Positions 21,471 to 30,823 of a DNA stretch of 45,029 nt are shown one piece after another. Location: the NCBI RefSeq assembly GCF_016217785.1, contig NZ_JACRGA010000019.1:87501-132529 (forward strand), given 5' to 3'. The position numbers were made by a program, and so were the translations under genes. Under the pieces are notes generated by a model. That model ran no database searches and was not told the origin of the DNA. It worked only from the letters and a program-made list of their open reading frames with translations. Within the stretch, counting starts at the first letter, position 1. Every line of letters starts with the position of its first letter. This DNA comes from Methanobacterium sp. Lineage in GTDB: Archaea; Methanobacteriota; Methanobacteria; Methanobacteriales; Methanobacteriaceae.

Positions 21471-24400
21471 TTATAGAATAGTTTCTCTTAACATGTATCC
21501 AACAACAGACTCTTTTTCTATTAAAAAGTCTAAAATTACTAAAAATTGTTGTTTTAATTGTGTGTTTTTTCTTAACTTTTCAGAATTTATATTCTCATAC
21601 CTTCTGACAATATTCTCTAAATAATAGACCGTATTAGTCTCTAATTCATCTGACCACAAATTATTATAAACATTTAACATTCTAGAAATCCATAAAATTC
21701 CATCATCCACATAAAGGCTTCCTATTCCATTTAATAATTTTGAGATTGAATATAAAACAGAAGGACATTGCCCAGTATTCTCTGTTAGTTTTTTAAAAAA
21801 ACGTTTATCCTCTTCTTTAAATGTATGCCAATGAGTGGCTTCCTTTTTCCAAATATTTTCCGCAAAAAGATAACCTTTAATAACTTTTTTAGTATAATAA
21901 TTGTCTCCTTTATTGCATATTTCAACTATTTTTTCATAAAATAAATCCCAAACTTCCCAGAAATTATCGTAAACATCTAATCTATCTTCCGCGTATGCAA
22001 ATTCTTTAAATAAATTGGCCATATCTTCTGAACTATTGAAATTATCAATAAATGGCTTTAAATAATTAGATATATCCTGTTTAGATGAGTTTAAAACAAA
22101 ATCTGCTAGTTTTTCTAAAAATATATGTCTTGTCCAATAATCAATTTTATCTTCTCTTTTATTTGATAATAAATCCTTTGCAAAAGTTGAAATTATAGTT
22201 TTAGCTAATTCTTTATGTTCTGTATGCTCTGTTTTTGATGGTATTAACTGAAAAGCTGTTTTTAGAACATATGAATCCTGTTTTTCTATCTCATTTAAAT
22301 CGTTTATAGTGATTTCGTTTTTGATTACTTTTTGCAGCTCTTTTTCGTACTTATTATCAAATTCTTTTATTAATTCAATTTCATAAACTTCATAGACATT
22401 TTTCCCATAATTTTTCTTACGTATTTCTGCTCTTAATTCCTCATATTTTGGTTTTAACCACAAATATCCCAAAAGTAAGGATTGGGTATCTTCAAAATTA
22501 ATATTCCATAAATTAATTATTGCTAACTTAGAATAATCGCAGAATTCAGAACCCACTCCCATTGGTTGAGGATCAAATAAAGTTAATAACAAAATAAATT
22601 TTATAACCTCTTTTTCTTCTGGAAATTTCTCCAGCAAGAGTGGTAGCACAGAAATCGCAGATTTTACACCATCTCCCAATTGATAGCCATAATTTTCTCG
22701 TAGAGATGCGGAAGCACATTCTAAAATAATATTTTTACAATAACTTATCTCATCCTTGGAAATTTCTTCAGAATAATCCCTAACTAAAACAGAACATGCA
22801 TCTCCTGGAATGGAATGATAAAAAAGATGAAATTCAAGATCATTAGACTTGAAACCGTTAACAACTTCCTTTAAATCTTTTAAAACTAGCTTAGGATCTT
22901 TATATTGCTTAAATTCATTATATCTATCATCATTTCCAATTTTGTAGCTGGCCCACATTTTTAAAGGCATGTATTTCATTTTTTCTGACATTTCATCAGT
23001 TGATCTTTGACTGAATTCTTTCAGTTTAGAACCAAGTTTTGTTATAAATTTAATTAATACATGATCGTCTTTTTTTTCAATTTTAGGAACTATTTTCCTA
23101 CTATCCATTCTTGCTAAATAAAGTCTCCAAGTTTTATCAGAGTCCGTCTCTTCTTTTTCATTAGGTAAATCATTGTAATATTCATCAAAAATATCCCATA
23201 TTTTATGCTGCCGTTTTTCAACTTCTTCTTCACTTATTTGTTCATTTCTAAAAACTTGATAAAATAAAGCTAAACTCTCTAAAGACTTTTTTCTATGTTC
23301 ATCTTTGCAAGTTTTTATTCTTTCATCCTGGTAAAAATTGCGCTGAGAATTAAGGCCATATCCTATGCTATAAATACCTTCTGCAGTATTTTCAAGACTC
23401 CACCTAACGGTATCATAAATAAAAAATTCTTTTGTTTGAAATAATACTTTAGCTACATTAAAAGTTTTATCAGGGAATGCTAATACAATACTTGCGATTA
23501 TGGCTGTAATAGAAGCTGATTTAGCATTCACAAGCAAATATAAAAGCCAAGATTCTAATACTTCTGGATCAAATTTTTCTGCATTTTCGAGGAAAAATTT
23601 TTCTAAAGCCATATGCATTGATTGTAAAACATTAGGTGAATTTTTAGTACCCCTATACATATTCCAAATCGTGTCATCTATATACTGTTTGGTTGTTTTT
23701 CCATTTACGATAAAAACGTCTATTTCTTCAACTTTTTCTTTTCCTAAATTGAAAATTTCTTCATCCCCTGATTTGAAAAGTTCTCCTTTCCCTAAATCAG
23801 ATTTAGCATAGCATTTGATCGTTTTATTGGTGAAATTTAGTATAAAATTTATAGTTTTTTCAAAAGAATATAGTAACAACCAGTAAATAGGTGTTTGAAA
23901 AGAGCTTGAAGGGAAATAATCCATGTCATTTCGTTTTAAACAAAATTTCCCTTCAATGTCTAGAGGATCATCAATAAAAGGTAAATCACCTTGATGCCCA
24001 GAATTATGAAAATCATCTTTTTTAGGATTTTTAAACCAAAAAAGATCTGCCAATCTCAAAACATATTCTGGAAGAACTTTTATGACTTCCATATTGACCC
24101 CCACTTTTGTTAAAATGGCATTTATTAACTCATTATAATGGTCTCTATGGTTATCCCATTTATTTTCCAATATTTTATCAAAAATTATAATAAGTTCGTC
24201 TTTTATTTCACTAGCACCAAATAAAATAGTTTGAAGAATTTTTTCTTCAATTTTTTTATCTAAGTATTTATCCTCTTCAATTACCCATTCATAGTATTTT
24301 AAAGCTATTAAGCTAGAAAATCTTGTTGTTTCACCTTTTTTGAATTTACTATTCCAATCATGAATTATGGGAAAAATGAAAGTAATATTTTCAATTTTAA

Positions 24401-26261
24401 TAGACTCTAAGTTTTGATAAACAAACTTTATCAGATTTTTCCAACCATTACCTTTAGGTTTAGTAAAAAAGTAAGTTATAGGAAGTGAATTCATCTCTTT
24501 TATGCTTAATGCTTGAAAAAAATCATTATCAACTTCTTTACAGGCTATCCTGAGTAATAAGGTAACTTTTTTTAAAAACTTTTGATCATTTTCTATCAAT
24601 TTTTCTTTGAATAACTCAAAAAAAGCTTCAGAGTAATCAGAAAGCAAAACGGAGACTAAAATTTCATCTTTCCAAAAATACTTAATTTCTTCATCTTGAA
24701 TAATTTCTTCAATAAATTGTGTTATGAGTCCATTTTCCAGTAAAAGTTTCTCAGATACCCAATTTCTAAAGCTTCTACGTACTGGTAGAGATTCTCCAAT
24801 TTTCTCAAAAAATTCTTCATTGTTTTGTTTCTTTATGAATTCAGAATTGATTATCTTTTCTAATGCCCATTCCTCATAAATATCATGAGTAATGAAGTAT
24901 CCTGCTGTTTCATATCCCAAAATTCCATCTTGAACAAAATTATCTAAAATTTGAGAATCACAATCAGGATTAACAAAAAATTGACTTTGATTTGCTCTTT
25001 CAAAAGCTGTTTTTAAAAAACATTGCTCTCTAGATGGTTTCGATCTTTTTATTATATTATTCCATAACTTTTCTTTAAAATTGGAATAATTTAAGGTCTC
25101 TTTTTCATTATAAAACCTTAAATATTCATTCAAATAAAAAGGATTTTTAATAAGATCACTTAGTTTTGAGTCTTCTGGAAGAGAAAAACTGTATTTGCTA
25201 GATAAATTTTCCAAATCAGATTCATCTAAGTTTGTTATATCTAAATTAAATGGATTAATATTATATATATCAATAAATTGATAATTCAAATCTTCTAAAT
25301 AATTATTTCGAGTCGTGAAAATTATTTTCCAGTTATTTTTAATTAAATTTAAAAGAAACTCCTTAAAAATGTCTGTATTTGGAAGTTCTAATAATTTTTC
25401 AGCAGAATCAATAACAATAATTTTAATTTTTTCATTATCATGAAAATCAATGAAATCTCTAAAATTAAGTCCATTAAAGAGATCATTTAGGTTATTTAAA
25501 TTGAATTCATTAGCTTTAAAAACATAAAAAGGAGTTTCTTCCCCTATTTTTTTATAGAAATTTTTAATAACTGCTGTTTTGCCAACTCCCCCAACACCAC
25601 TTATGATTAATATTTGTTTCTGCCTAAGTTCATTCTCAATATTTTGTAAAATTTCACTCCGATCAATTTCTATTTTTTGATCATTGAAATTTATATCCGT
25701 CTGAATTTCATGGAATACTGCATCATTATGCAGTTTTTTTTCGTTAACAAGACCTATAATGCTTTGATCTAGGCTAAAAAAGTGTTGTGCAATAATTTTA
25801 TTATCAATTGTAACGAAAGAAGATTCAAAAAAACTCATAGTTCTCCAATCAATTTCGATTTGTAAACTTTCAGCTTTTTCTTCAATTTCAATTAGTCCTT
25901 TTGGTGGCTTTTTAGCTTTATCTTCCCGATCTAGCCGCTGCACCCATTCCTGATTAGAATACAAAATAATTTTAGTAATATCTGGATAATCACGCTTAGT
26001 TCGTCTGATGGTCTCAATAAGATCCTTTTTATGGGATGATAAAGTAGTTTCATAGAATTTTGCTTGCCAGCCAATTACTTCATCTTCTTTAATAATAGGA
26101 TCCGTTTCGATTCCAGATTGATTTTTGTAACGGAAAATACCAAAGGGTTGATTGAATTCTTTACAAAAAAGTAAATTACAAAACCATTCAAAATTATCTT
26201 GATGATTCTCACTAAATTTTGCTTTAAACTTATCCCAATCTGGTTTAATAATTTCCATCAT
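21471..26261 (-). CDS. Giant STAND NTPase with N-terminal PD-(D/E)XK-like nuclease (Avs-like)
   Basis: The 1596-residue protein is inserted between hsdR and hsdS. Residues ~40-100 carry a nuclease-like pattern (SGIETDPI with D54, then GWQAKFY with Q66-x-K68). A P-loop ATPase follows: Walker A GVGGVGKT (222-229), Walker B IIVIDSAE (D285) and FTTRNN (about 315-320), typical of STAND/NACHT-class switches. The remaining ~1200 residues are long, helical and unassigned, the expected position for a sensor. This layout (effector nuclease, STAND switch, large C-terminal sensor) matches the Avs family, which binds conserved phage proteins and then degrades DNA. The start ATG-ATG at 26261 follows GGAG by 4 nt. 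It is very AT-rich compared with hsdR and hsdM, so it probably arrived separately. The effector subtype is uncertain. Confidence 0.8.
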   Translation of the reverse strand: MMEIIKPDWDKFKAKFSENHQDNFEWFCNLLFCKEFNQPFGIFRYKNQSGIETDPIIKEDEVIGWQAKFYETTLSSHKKDLIETIRRTKRDYPDITKIILYSNQEWVQRLDREDKAKKPPKGLIEIEEKAESLQIEIDWRTMSFFESSFVTIDNKIIAQHFFSLDQSIIGLVNEKKLHNDAVFHEIQTDINFNDQKIEIDRSEILQNIENELRQKQILIISGVGGVGKTAVIKNFYKKIGEETPFYVFKANEFNLNNLNDLFNGLNFRDFIDFHDNEKIKIIVIDSAEKLLELPNTDIFKEFLLNLIKNNWKIIFTTRNNYLEDLNYQFIDIYNINPFNLDITNLDESDLENLSSKYSFSLPEDSKLSDLIKNPFYLNEYLRFYNEKETLNYSNFKEKLWNNIIKRSKPSREQCFLKTAFERANQSQFFVNPDCDSQILDNFVQDGILGYETAGYFITHDIYEEWALEKIINSEFIKKQNNEEFFEKIGESLPVRRSFRNWVSEKLLLENGLITQFIEEIIQDEEIKYFWKDEILVSVLLSDYSEAFFELFKEKLIENDQKFLKKVTLLLRIACKEVDNDFFQALSIKEMNSLPITYFFTKPKGNGWKNLIKFVYQNLESIKIENITFIFPIIHDWNSKFKKGETTRFSSLIALKYYEWVIEEDKYLDKKIEEKILQTILFGASEIKDELIIIFDKILENKWDNHRDHYNELINAILTKVGVNMEVIKVLPEYVLRLADLFWFKNPKKDDFHNSGHQGDLPFIDDPLDIEGKFCLKRNDMDYFPSSSFQTPIYWLLLYSFEKTINFILNFTNKTIKCYAKSDLGKGELFKSGDEEIFNLGKEKVEEIDVFIVNGKTTKQYIDDTIWNMYRGTKNSPNVLQSMHMALEKFFLENAEKFDPEVLESWLLYLLVNAKSASITAIIASIVLAFPDKTFNVAKVLFQTKEFFIYDTVRWSLENTAEGIYSIGYGLNSQRNFYQDERIKTCKDEHRKKSLESLALFYQVFRNEQISEEEVEKRQHKIWDIFDEYYNDLPNEKEETDSDKTWRLYLARMDSRKIVPKIEKKDDHVLIKFITKLGSKLKEFSQRSTDEMSEKMKYMPLKMWASYKIGNDDRYNEFKQYKDPKLVLKDLKEVVNGFKSNDLEFHLFYHSIPGDACSVLVRDYSEEISKDEISYCKNIILECASASLRENYGYQLGDGVKSAISVLPLLLEKFPEEKEVIKFILLLTLFDPQPMGVGSEFCDYSKLAIINLWNINFEDTQSLLLGYLWLKPKYEELRAEIRKKNYGKNVYEVYEIELIKEFDNKYEKELQKVIKNEITINDLNEIEKQDSYVLKTAFQLIPSKTEHTEHKELAKTIISTFAKDLLSNKREDKIDYWTRHIFLEKLADFVLNSSKQDISNYLKPFIDNFNSSEDMANLFKEFAYAEDRLDVYDNFWEVWDLFYEKIVEICNKGDNYYTKKVIKGYLFAENIWKKEATHWHTFKEEDKRFFKKLTENTGQCPSVLYSISKLLNGIGSLYVDDGILWISRMLNVYNNLWSDELETNTVYYLENIVRRYENINSEKLRKNTQLKQQFLVILDFLIEKESVVGYMLRETIL

Positions 26262-26308
26262 AGATCTCCCATAGTATTAAAATTAATTAATTAAATTATT
26301 ATCTTATA

Positions 26309-29038
26309 TCAACACATCCTAATCCTATTACACTTATCCACAATCCCCTCTAACTCCTCATAACTAAACAAGTCCAAAGGATTCTCATCCTCAAAGGGAG
26401 GACTACCAAGGTCCTTCATTTCTATGTGTTTCCTCTCTGCAAACACCTTCTTCAACAACATTAAAAATTCAAGCTGTCGGGAGGTGTAGTGGGGATTGTT
26501 TGTTATGTAACTGTCGAACCGTTTCTCAATCATGGCTCTGGGATCATCGTTTCGCTTTATATTAATAATGTCCCTTAAAAATAGTAGAAAGTCAATATTC
26601 TGCTGTTTTTGAATGTATTCAATGGTTATTTCAGGTTTGAGAGAGGAGAGTTCTTTTTCTAAATTCATAAGTTCCCTGGAGGTTATCCCTTCACCTTCCT
26701 TTAACTTACGGACTGCTTCACTTCGCTCTAAGAGTCTTTTAAGGTCTTCATCTTCTTTAACTTCTTTTTCAAACTCTTTCCAGTTTACAATTATATCCAG
26801 TGCGGAAATATCAACGACTGGCCTGCAGGTGGGTTCAAAGTACTTCATCACCGGTGCAATCTCCCTCACCAAAAATTCCACATCTTCAAATGTCAGGTCT
26901 TCCCAGAACTCCATCTGCTGGGCTCTCATAAGCTGTGGTTTCCTCTCACTTATCACCTGGAGATTGTCCTTATCAGCCACATTGCGGATCATGTAGACCA
27001 GTTCCCGGCGTATTTTATCAATCTTCTCCTTATCCCGATCCAGCACGCAGGTGAATAGCTTTTCAGCCTTTAAAATAAATGATGAAACCTTGGAATTAGT
27101 CCCAAACTGGGTGATAATTAAGGGAGATACTTCATCCATTAACTCATCCACCATTCCATCAAAGTCATCACTTTTTTTTATCCGGGAGATTATGGATGAT
27201 TTTTCCCGGACCAGGAAGAACTCTTCATCCAGTTCATCTATGGTGGCCCTGATCTTACCGGTTATGAGTTCCCTTTCTTTAGGGGTTAAATTTTGCTCTA
27301 ATAGAGCCACCCGGTTGTTGAAAATGTTGGTTAGAACATCGTTGGGCACTCCCGTACCTTTTCCCCTTTCCAGTTCATGGAACTCAATATTGGAATGACC
27401 CCCGATCATGAAGTCAAATATTAAAAAATCATCCTTTCTATTGTTGGGGAGCCAGTCCTTGTGCTTGCATGCTTCCAAGTTACGGGTTCCTCGGCCCAGC
27501 ATCTGCCAGAATCTTATGGGAGATACAACTGGTTTTATAAACACTAAGTTGCAGACTTCAGGGATGTCCACCCCTGTATCGAGCATTCCCACTGAAAGGG
27601 CAATGCGTGGGTTTGATCTTTGTTTAAACCGTTTAACCTCATCATTAGCGCGGTACATGTCCGAGGTTATAACCTGCACTTCACTGGCAAACTTGGGGAA
27701 TAACTCTCCAAAAACTTCCTTCATTTTATTTGCATGGTTCTTGCTGGCACAGAAGAAAATGGACTTGGCAGGTTTGCCTTCATCTGACCTGTAGCAGGTT
27801 TCCATGAAACTTTTTATTACGAGGGTGTTGGTCTTGTCATCCATGAACACCCGGTCAAACTGGGAACCAGTTGGTTCGAAGGTGTCAGGATCCACATCCT
27901 GCCTGCGGAGCTGGTCTTTTAGAAACTTGTCCAGGTCCTCCTGTTTTATTCCCTCATTTAAAACTTTGGTGGAAATAATATGGGCAAAGTAGGGAACTAA
28001 AACCCCATCCCGAACCGCCTCATCATAAGAATACTCTGCAGTGGCCTTTCCAAATAAATCAAAGGTACTCTGCGTTTCCCTTTCTCGGGGAGTGGCGGTT
28101 AATCCTATTTTTATACAGTCGAAGTACTGGTAAATTAGATTGTTTTTATCATAGATGGATCGGTGTGCTTCGTCAAAAACAATTAAATCAAAAAATCCAG
28201 GGGAATATTTCTCAAACATTCGGGTTTCCTTGCCACCCATTAGGGTCTGCACTGTGGAAACATACAAGCGACTGGAAGTGGTGAATCCTTCCCTTAAATC
28301 AGCTGCTGGTTCTGTGAAATATTTTTTAAATCCATTATCTCTGGCCTGTCCCACTAAAGCAATCCTATCTGCAATGAATAAGACATTTCTAACCACATTG
28401 GATTTGATTAATAGATCAATAAGGGCCATTGCTACACGGGTCTTTCCTGTACCTGTGGCCATCTCTATTAAAGCAGTTCTATGACATTCTGAAAAGTGTT
28501 CTGAGAGTTTCCGGACTATGGTCACACTTCTGGGCCTATCCACAATATGAGTATTTATTTTAACAGTTCGAGGATCTTTACGATTTCGGTATAGATCCCT
28601 GCGTCTTTTCAAATCAGCTTGAGAAAATGGGCCACTGACTTTCCTTTCAATACCGTACTCATCAATAAAAAGCCATTTTTGACCATTAGTTAAGAAAATA
28701 GGTACTTTCTGGTTTATTTGACTTTCAATATCCAGAGAATATGTTCTAGCCTGTATTCGGCCGGTATCTGCGTTTTTGGAAAACCTTTTTGCTTCAATTA
28801 TAGCTAAAGGTGTGTAATCTTCATCCAGTAAAACATAATCAATGAAACGATCAACATTCCGTTGAGGGTTTCCATCGAACAAAATAATATTTTTATCTTT
28901 AAAATTTGATTTAACAGAGTTGACTTCCTCTTTAATATATTTTGGAAGCCATCCTTGTTTTTCTAATTCTGGATCGATATACTGCTTTCTAGTTTTGAAT
29001 TCTGATAACAATGAAACATCATCAGTATACGATTCCAT
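26309..29038 (-). CDS. hsdR: Type I restriction-modification endonuclease/translocase subunit (HsdR)
   Basis: HsdR translocates and cuts unmethylated DNA. The 909 residues include an N-terminal nuclease (FIDYVLLDEDY with D67, IIEAKRF with E82-x-K84), and a superfamily 2 helicase core with ATGTGKT (194-200), FDEAH (DEAH 289-292) and GLTATPRE (TATP 314-317). Later motifs (PKFASEVQVITSD region, MLDTGVDIPEV, RFWQMLGRGTR) complete the motor. The C-terminal helical region contacts the methylase. It is the first gene of the defence operon; a TATA-like box lies only about 18-32 bp before the ATG and no ribosome binding site is visible, so the mRNA may be leaderless. Composition is less AT-rich than the STAND gene that follows. 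Confidence 0.95.
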   Translation of the reverse strand: MESYTDDVSLLSEFKTRKQYIDPELEKQGWLPKYIKEEVNSVKSNFKDKNIILFDGNPQRNVDRFIDYVLLDEDYTPLAIIEAKRFSKNADTGRIQARTYSLDIESQINQKVPIFLTNGQKWLFIDEYGIERKVSGPFSQADLKRRRDLYRNRKDPRTVKINTHIVDRPRSVTIVRKLSEHFSECHRTALIEMATGTGKTRVAMALIDLLIKSNVVRNVLFIADRIALVGQARDNGFKKYFTEPAADLREGFTTSSRLYVSTVQTLMGGKETRMFEKYSPGFFDLIVFDEAHRSIYDKNNLIYQYFDCIKIGLTATPRERETQSTFDLFGKATAEYSYDEAVRDGVLVPYFAHIISTKVLNEGIKQEDLDKFLKDQLRRQDVDPDTFEPTGSQFDRVFMDDKTNTLVIKSFMETCYRSDEGKPAKSIFFCASKNHANKMKEVFGELFPKFASEVQVITSDMYRANDEVKRFKQRSNPRIALSVGMLDTGVDIPEVCNLVFIKPVVSPIRFWQMLGRGTRNLEACKHKDWLPNNRKDDFLIFDFMIGGHSNIEFHELERGKGTGVPNDVLTNIFNNRVALLEQNLTPKERELITGKIRATIDELDEEFFLVREKSSIISRIKKSDDFDGMVDELMDEVSPLIITQFGTNSKVSSFILKAEKLFTCVLDRDKEKIDKIRRELVYMIRNVADKDNLQVISERKPQLMRAQQMEFWEDLTFEDVEFLVREIAPVMKYFEPTCRPVVDISALDIIVNWKEFEKEVKEDEDLKRLLERSEAVRKLKEGEGITSRELMNLEKELSSLKPEITIEYIQKQQNIDFLLFLRDIINIKRNDDPRAMIEKRFDSYITNNPHYTSRQLEFLMLLKKVFAERKHIEMKDLGSPPFEDENPLDLFSYEELEGIVDKCNRIRMC

Positions 29039-29055
29039 GATATTATGATGATTAT

Positions 29056-29070
29056 GATTATATTAAAAGT
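29056..29070 (-). promoter_or_regulatory. Probable promoter of the hsdR-led defence operon
   Basis: On the minus strand acttttaatataatc places a TATA-like box about 18-32 bp before the hsdR ATG. This leaves almost no room for a leader. The region 29039-29310 otherwise holds only divergent promoter sequence, including aaaatatataataaat for the plus-strand gene at 29311. Confidence 0.5.
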
Positions 29071-29310
29071 TACTATTTGCTCCCACTTTTCATATCTGTG
29101 GACTAAGTTCCTAAGTTCCTAATATTTTGCCATTAGTTAATAATATTTACAATAAAATCAACATCAAAACTAAATGGATATTCATTTTTTCAGATTATGA
29201 ATCAAATTCAGCTTTATTATCCATTTTTATCAGAATCAATTCACATTCGCTATTTTCATCAAAAATCAGATAATAAAATATATAATAAATAAAATTTAAT
29301 TGGTTATTGT

Positions 29311-29718
29311 ATGATAAAAAGAGATATTCTGATAATAATCATAGTAATTCTTATAATAGCAATTATAAGTGTGGGGTTTGCAATTTTAAGCCAAAATAAT
29401 TCTTTTACCCCTTCAAACAATTCAAGTAACCAAAACGCATCAATGAATGTTACAGTTAACACTACAAATTCCAGTGTTACTAATTCTAAAACTCCCGAAG
29501 CTAAAAGTTACACTTGCAGTTACTGCAAGGGTGTAGGATACTATGAAAGCAAAAATATCTGCACAGCATGTAATGGTATAGGTAAAGTTGGCAATAATAC
29601 TTGCCCTACATGTCAAGGCTCAGGCTTTGGAGAAGGAACTAAAAAAATACGTTGCGATGGATGTGGAGGAGATGGAATCCTTAATCCAGGAGACCCTGGA
29701 TATGGTAACCCCATATAA
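29311..29718 (+). CDS. Membrane-anchored protein with DnaJ-type zinc finger, no J domain
   Basis: The 135-residue protein has an N-terminal hydrophobic anchor (DILIIIIVILIIAIISVGFA), then a Ser/Asn/Thr-rich spacer, then four CxxCxGxG-type motifs: CSYCKGVG (C69), CTACNGIG (C84), CPTCQGSG (C98) and CDGCGGDG (C115). That is the complete DnaJ cysteine-rich module, but the J domain and the client-binding domains are absent. The zinc module would face outside the membrane. No ribosome binding site is seen; a TATA-like aaaatatataata lies about 25-35 bp before the ATG, so a leaderless mRNA is likely. It is divergent from the hsdR operon. Role unknown: disulfide or redox chaperone activity is a guess. 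Confidence 0.8.
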   Translation: MIKRDILIIIIVILIIAIISVGFAILSQNNSFTPSNNSSNQNASMNVTVNTTNSSVTNSKTPEAKSYTCSYCKGVGYYESKNICTACNGIGKVGNNTCPTCQGSGFGEGTKKIRCDGCGGDGILNPGDPGYGNPI

Positions 29719-29904
29719 TTTATTTCCTTTCAGTTAACTTTCTCTATTTTTGAACCGTTGCCAAAATGCGATAGTTGACTTTAGGAAGTTTATTTCCTAA
29801 ATTAAGAGAGTAAACTTATCCATATACATTCTATGAATTTTTTTTATGCGGCATTTTTCCCAGTGCTGCTTCACTTTGTGTTGCCATTACTTATCCCCAT
29901 AGTT

Positions 29905-30819
29905 TTAGGAGTTTATTTCGTGAGATTGTCTTATAAGAGTCATCAAGTAATCCATATCTTCTTCAGGTTTTATTATAATCTCATAATCTCCATTTCCCCA
30001 GTGTCCCACATCGGAAACATCCCGGGCCATACCTCGGGGATCATCCAAGGTATCTTTACGTACATTAAGCCATATTTTCATTTTATTCCTTTGCAAAGTT
30101 ATGTCACAGAAATTAGTGTTAGATTTAAAGGCTATGTAGAGTTTTGTAGGTTTAACCTCTATATTTTCACCAAAAAGATAGATTCTCTCTTTCAGTTCAT
30201 CATATAGTTCTTTAATTTCATCGGATATGTTTTTTAAATGATCATCCTCGGTGAATACTTTCACTTCATCACTAACTTTTTGAACAATTTCACTCTTCGA
30301 ACTTAGCTTTGTGATGGATTCACTGCTTCTAGATGCCTTTAACTGGTTGAAAAGAATGTTTTCATTTTTATATTTGGTAACTTCCCATAGTTCTATGGGT
30401 AAATCCTTAAAATCTATTGCCTGTCTTTGGTACCTTGTAAATTGGGGTGCAACAAATATTACACGTGACTGGGACCAGTCAACATCATTTCTACCTAAAG
30501 AAATATCTTTAGATTCATTGTATTCCAAAATAAAATCAGCTTTGTTATTTAATAAAAGAGCAAGGTAGGCAAAGCCCTGATCAATCACAGAAAAATTTGA
30601 GCTTCTTTTGAATTCTATAATCACAAATGATCTGGTTTCATTATCAAAGGCCAGAGTATCCATCCTCAAATTGTTTAGCTGAAATTCGGACTTGACAAAA
30701 TCCAAACCAAAAATGAGTTCAAGGTTTTCTTCAGTTATTTTCTGGATTTCTCTTTCCAATTTAAAATCAATTTTATCTATGCGCTCTAGATTCCCCTTAT
30801 TCATTGAAAATAATGGCAT
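29905..30819 (-). CDS. PD-(D/E)XK nuclease-like protein with DUF5655 C-terminal domain
   Basis: The 304-residue protein has an N-terminal nuclease-like fold: a RMDTLAFD aspartate followed by SFVIIEFKRSSNF (E-x-K), then a QxxxY-like helix (DQGFAYLALLL). The C-terminal ~110 residues (RIYLFGENIEVKPTKLYIAF..., IWLNVRKDTLDDPRGMARDV, GHWGNGDYEI) match the DUF5655 pattern. Members are annotated as endonuclease-related but their targets are unknown. AAGGTGATTTA precedes the ATG at 30819. The gene begins 4 bp after the stop of the upstream gene at 30824, so the two are almost certainly translationally coupled. Confidence 0.8.
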   Translation of the reverse strand: MPLFSMNKGNLERIDKIDFKLEREIQKITEENLELIFGLDFVKSEFQLNNLRMDTLAFDNETRSFVIIEFKRSSNFSVIDQGFAYLALLLNNKADFILEYNESKDISLGRNDVDWSQSRVIFVAPQFTRYQRQAIDFKDLPIELWEVTKYKNENILFNQLKASRSSESITKLSSKSEIVQKVSDEVKVFTEDDHLKNISDEIKELYDELKERIYLFGENIEVKPTKLYIAFKSNTNFCDITLQRNKMKIWLNVRKDTLDDPRGMARDVSDVGHWGNGDYEIIIKPEEDMDYLMTLIRQSHEINS

Positions 30820-30823
30820 TAAA

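Noticed and set aside
29833..30207. 124-codon plus-strand frame
   Set aside because: Mostly antisense to the DUF5655 gene, without ribosome binding site.
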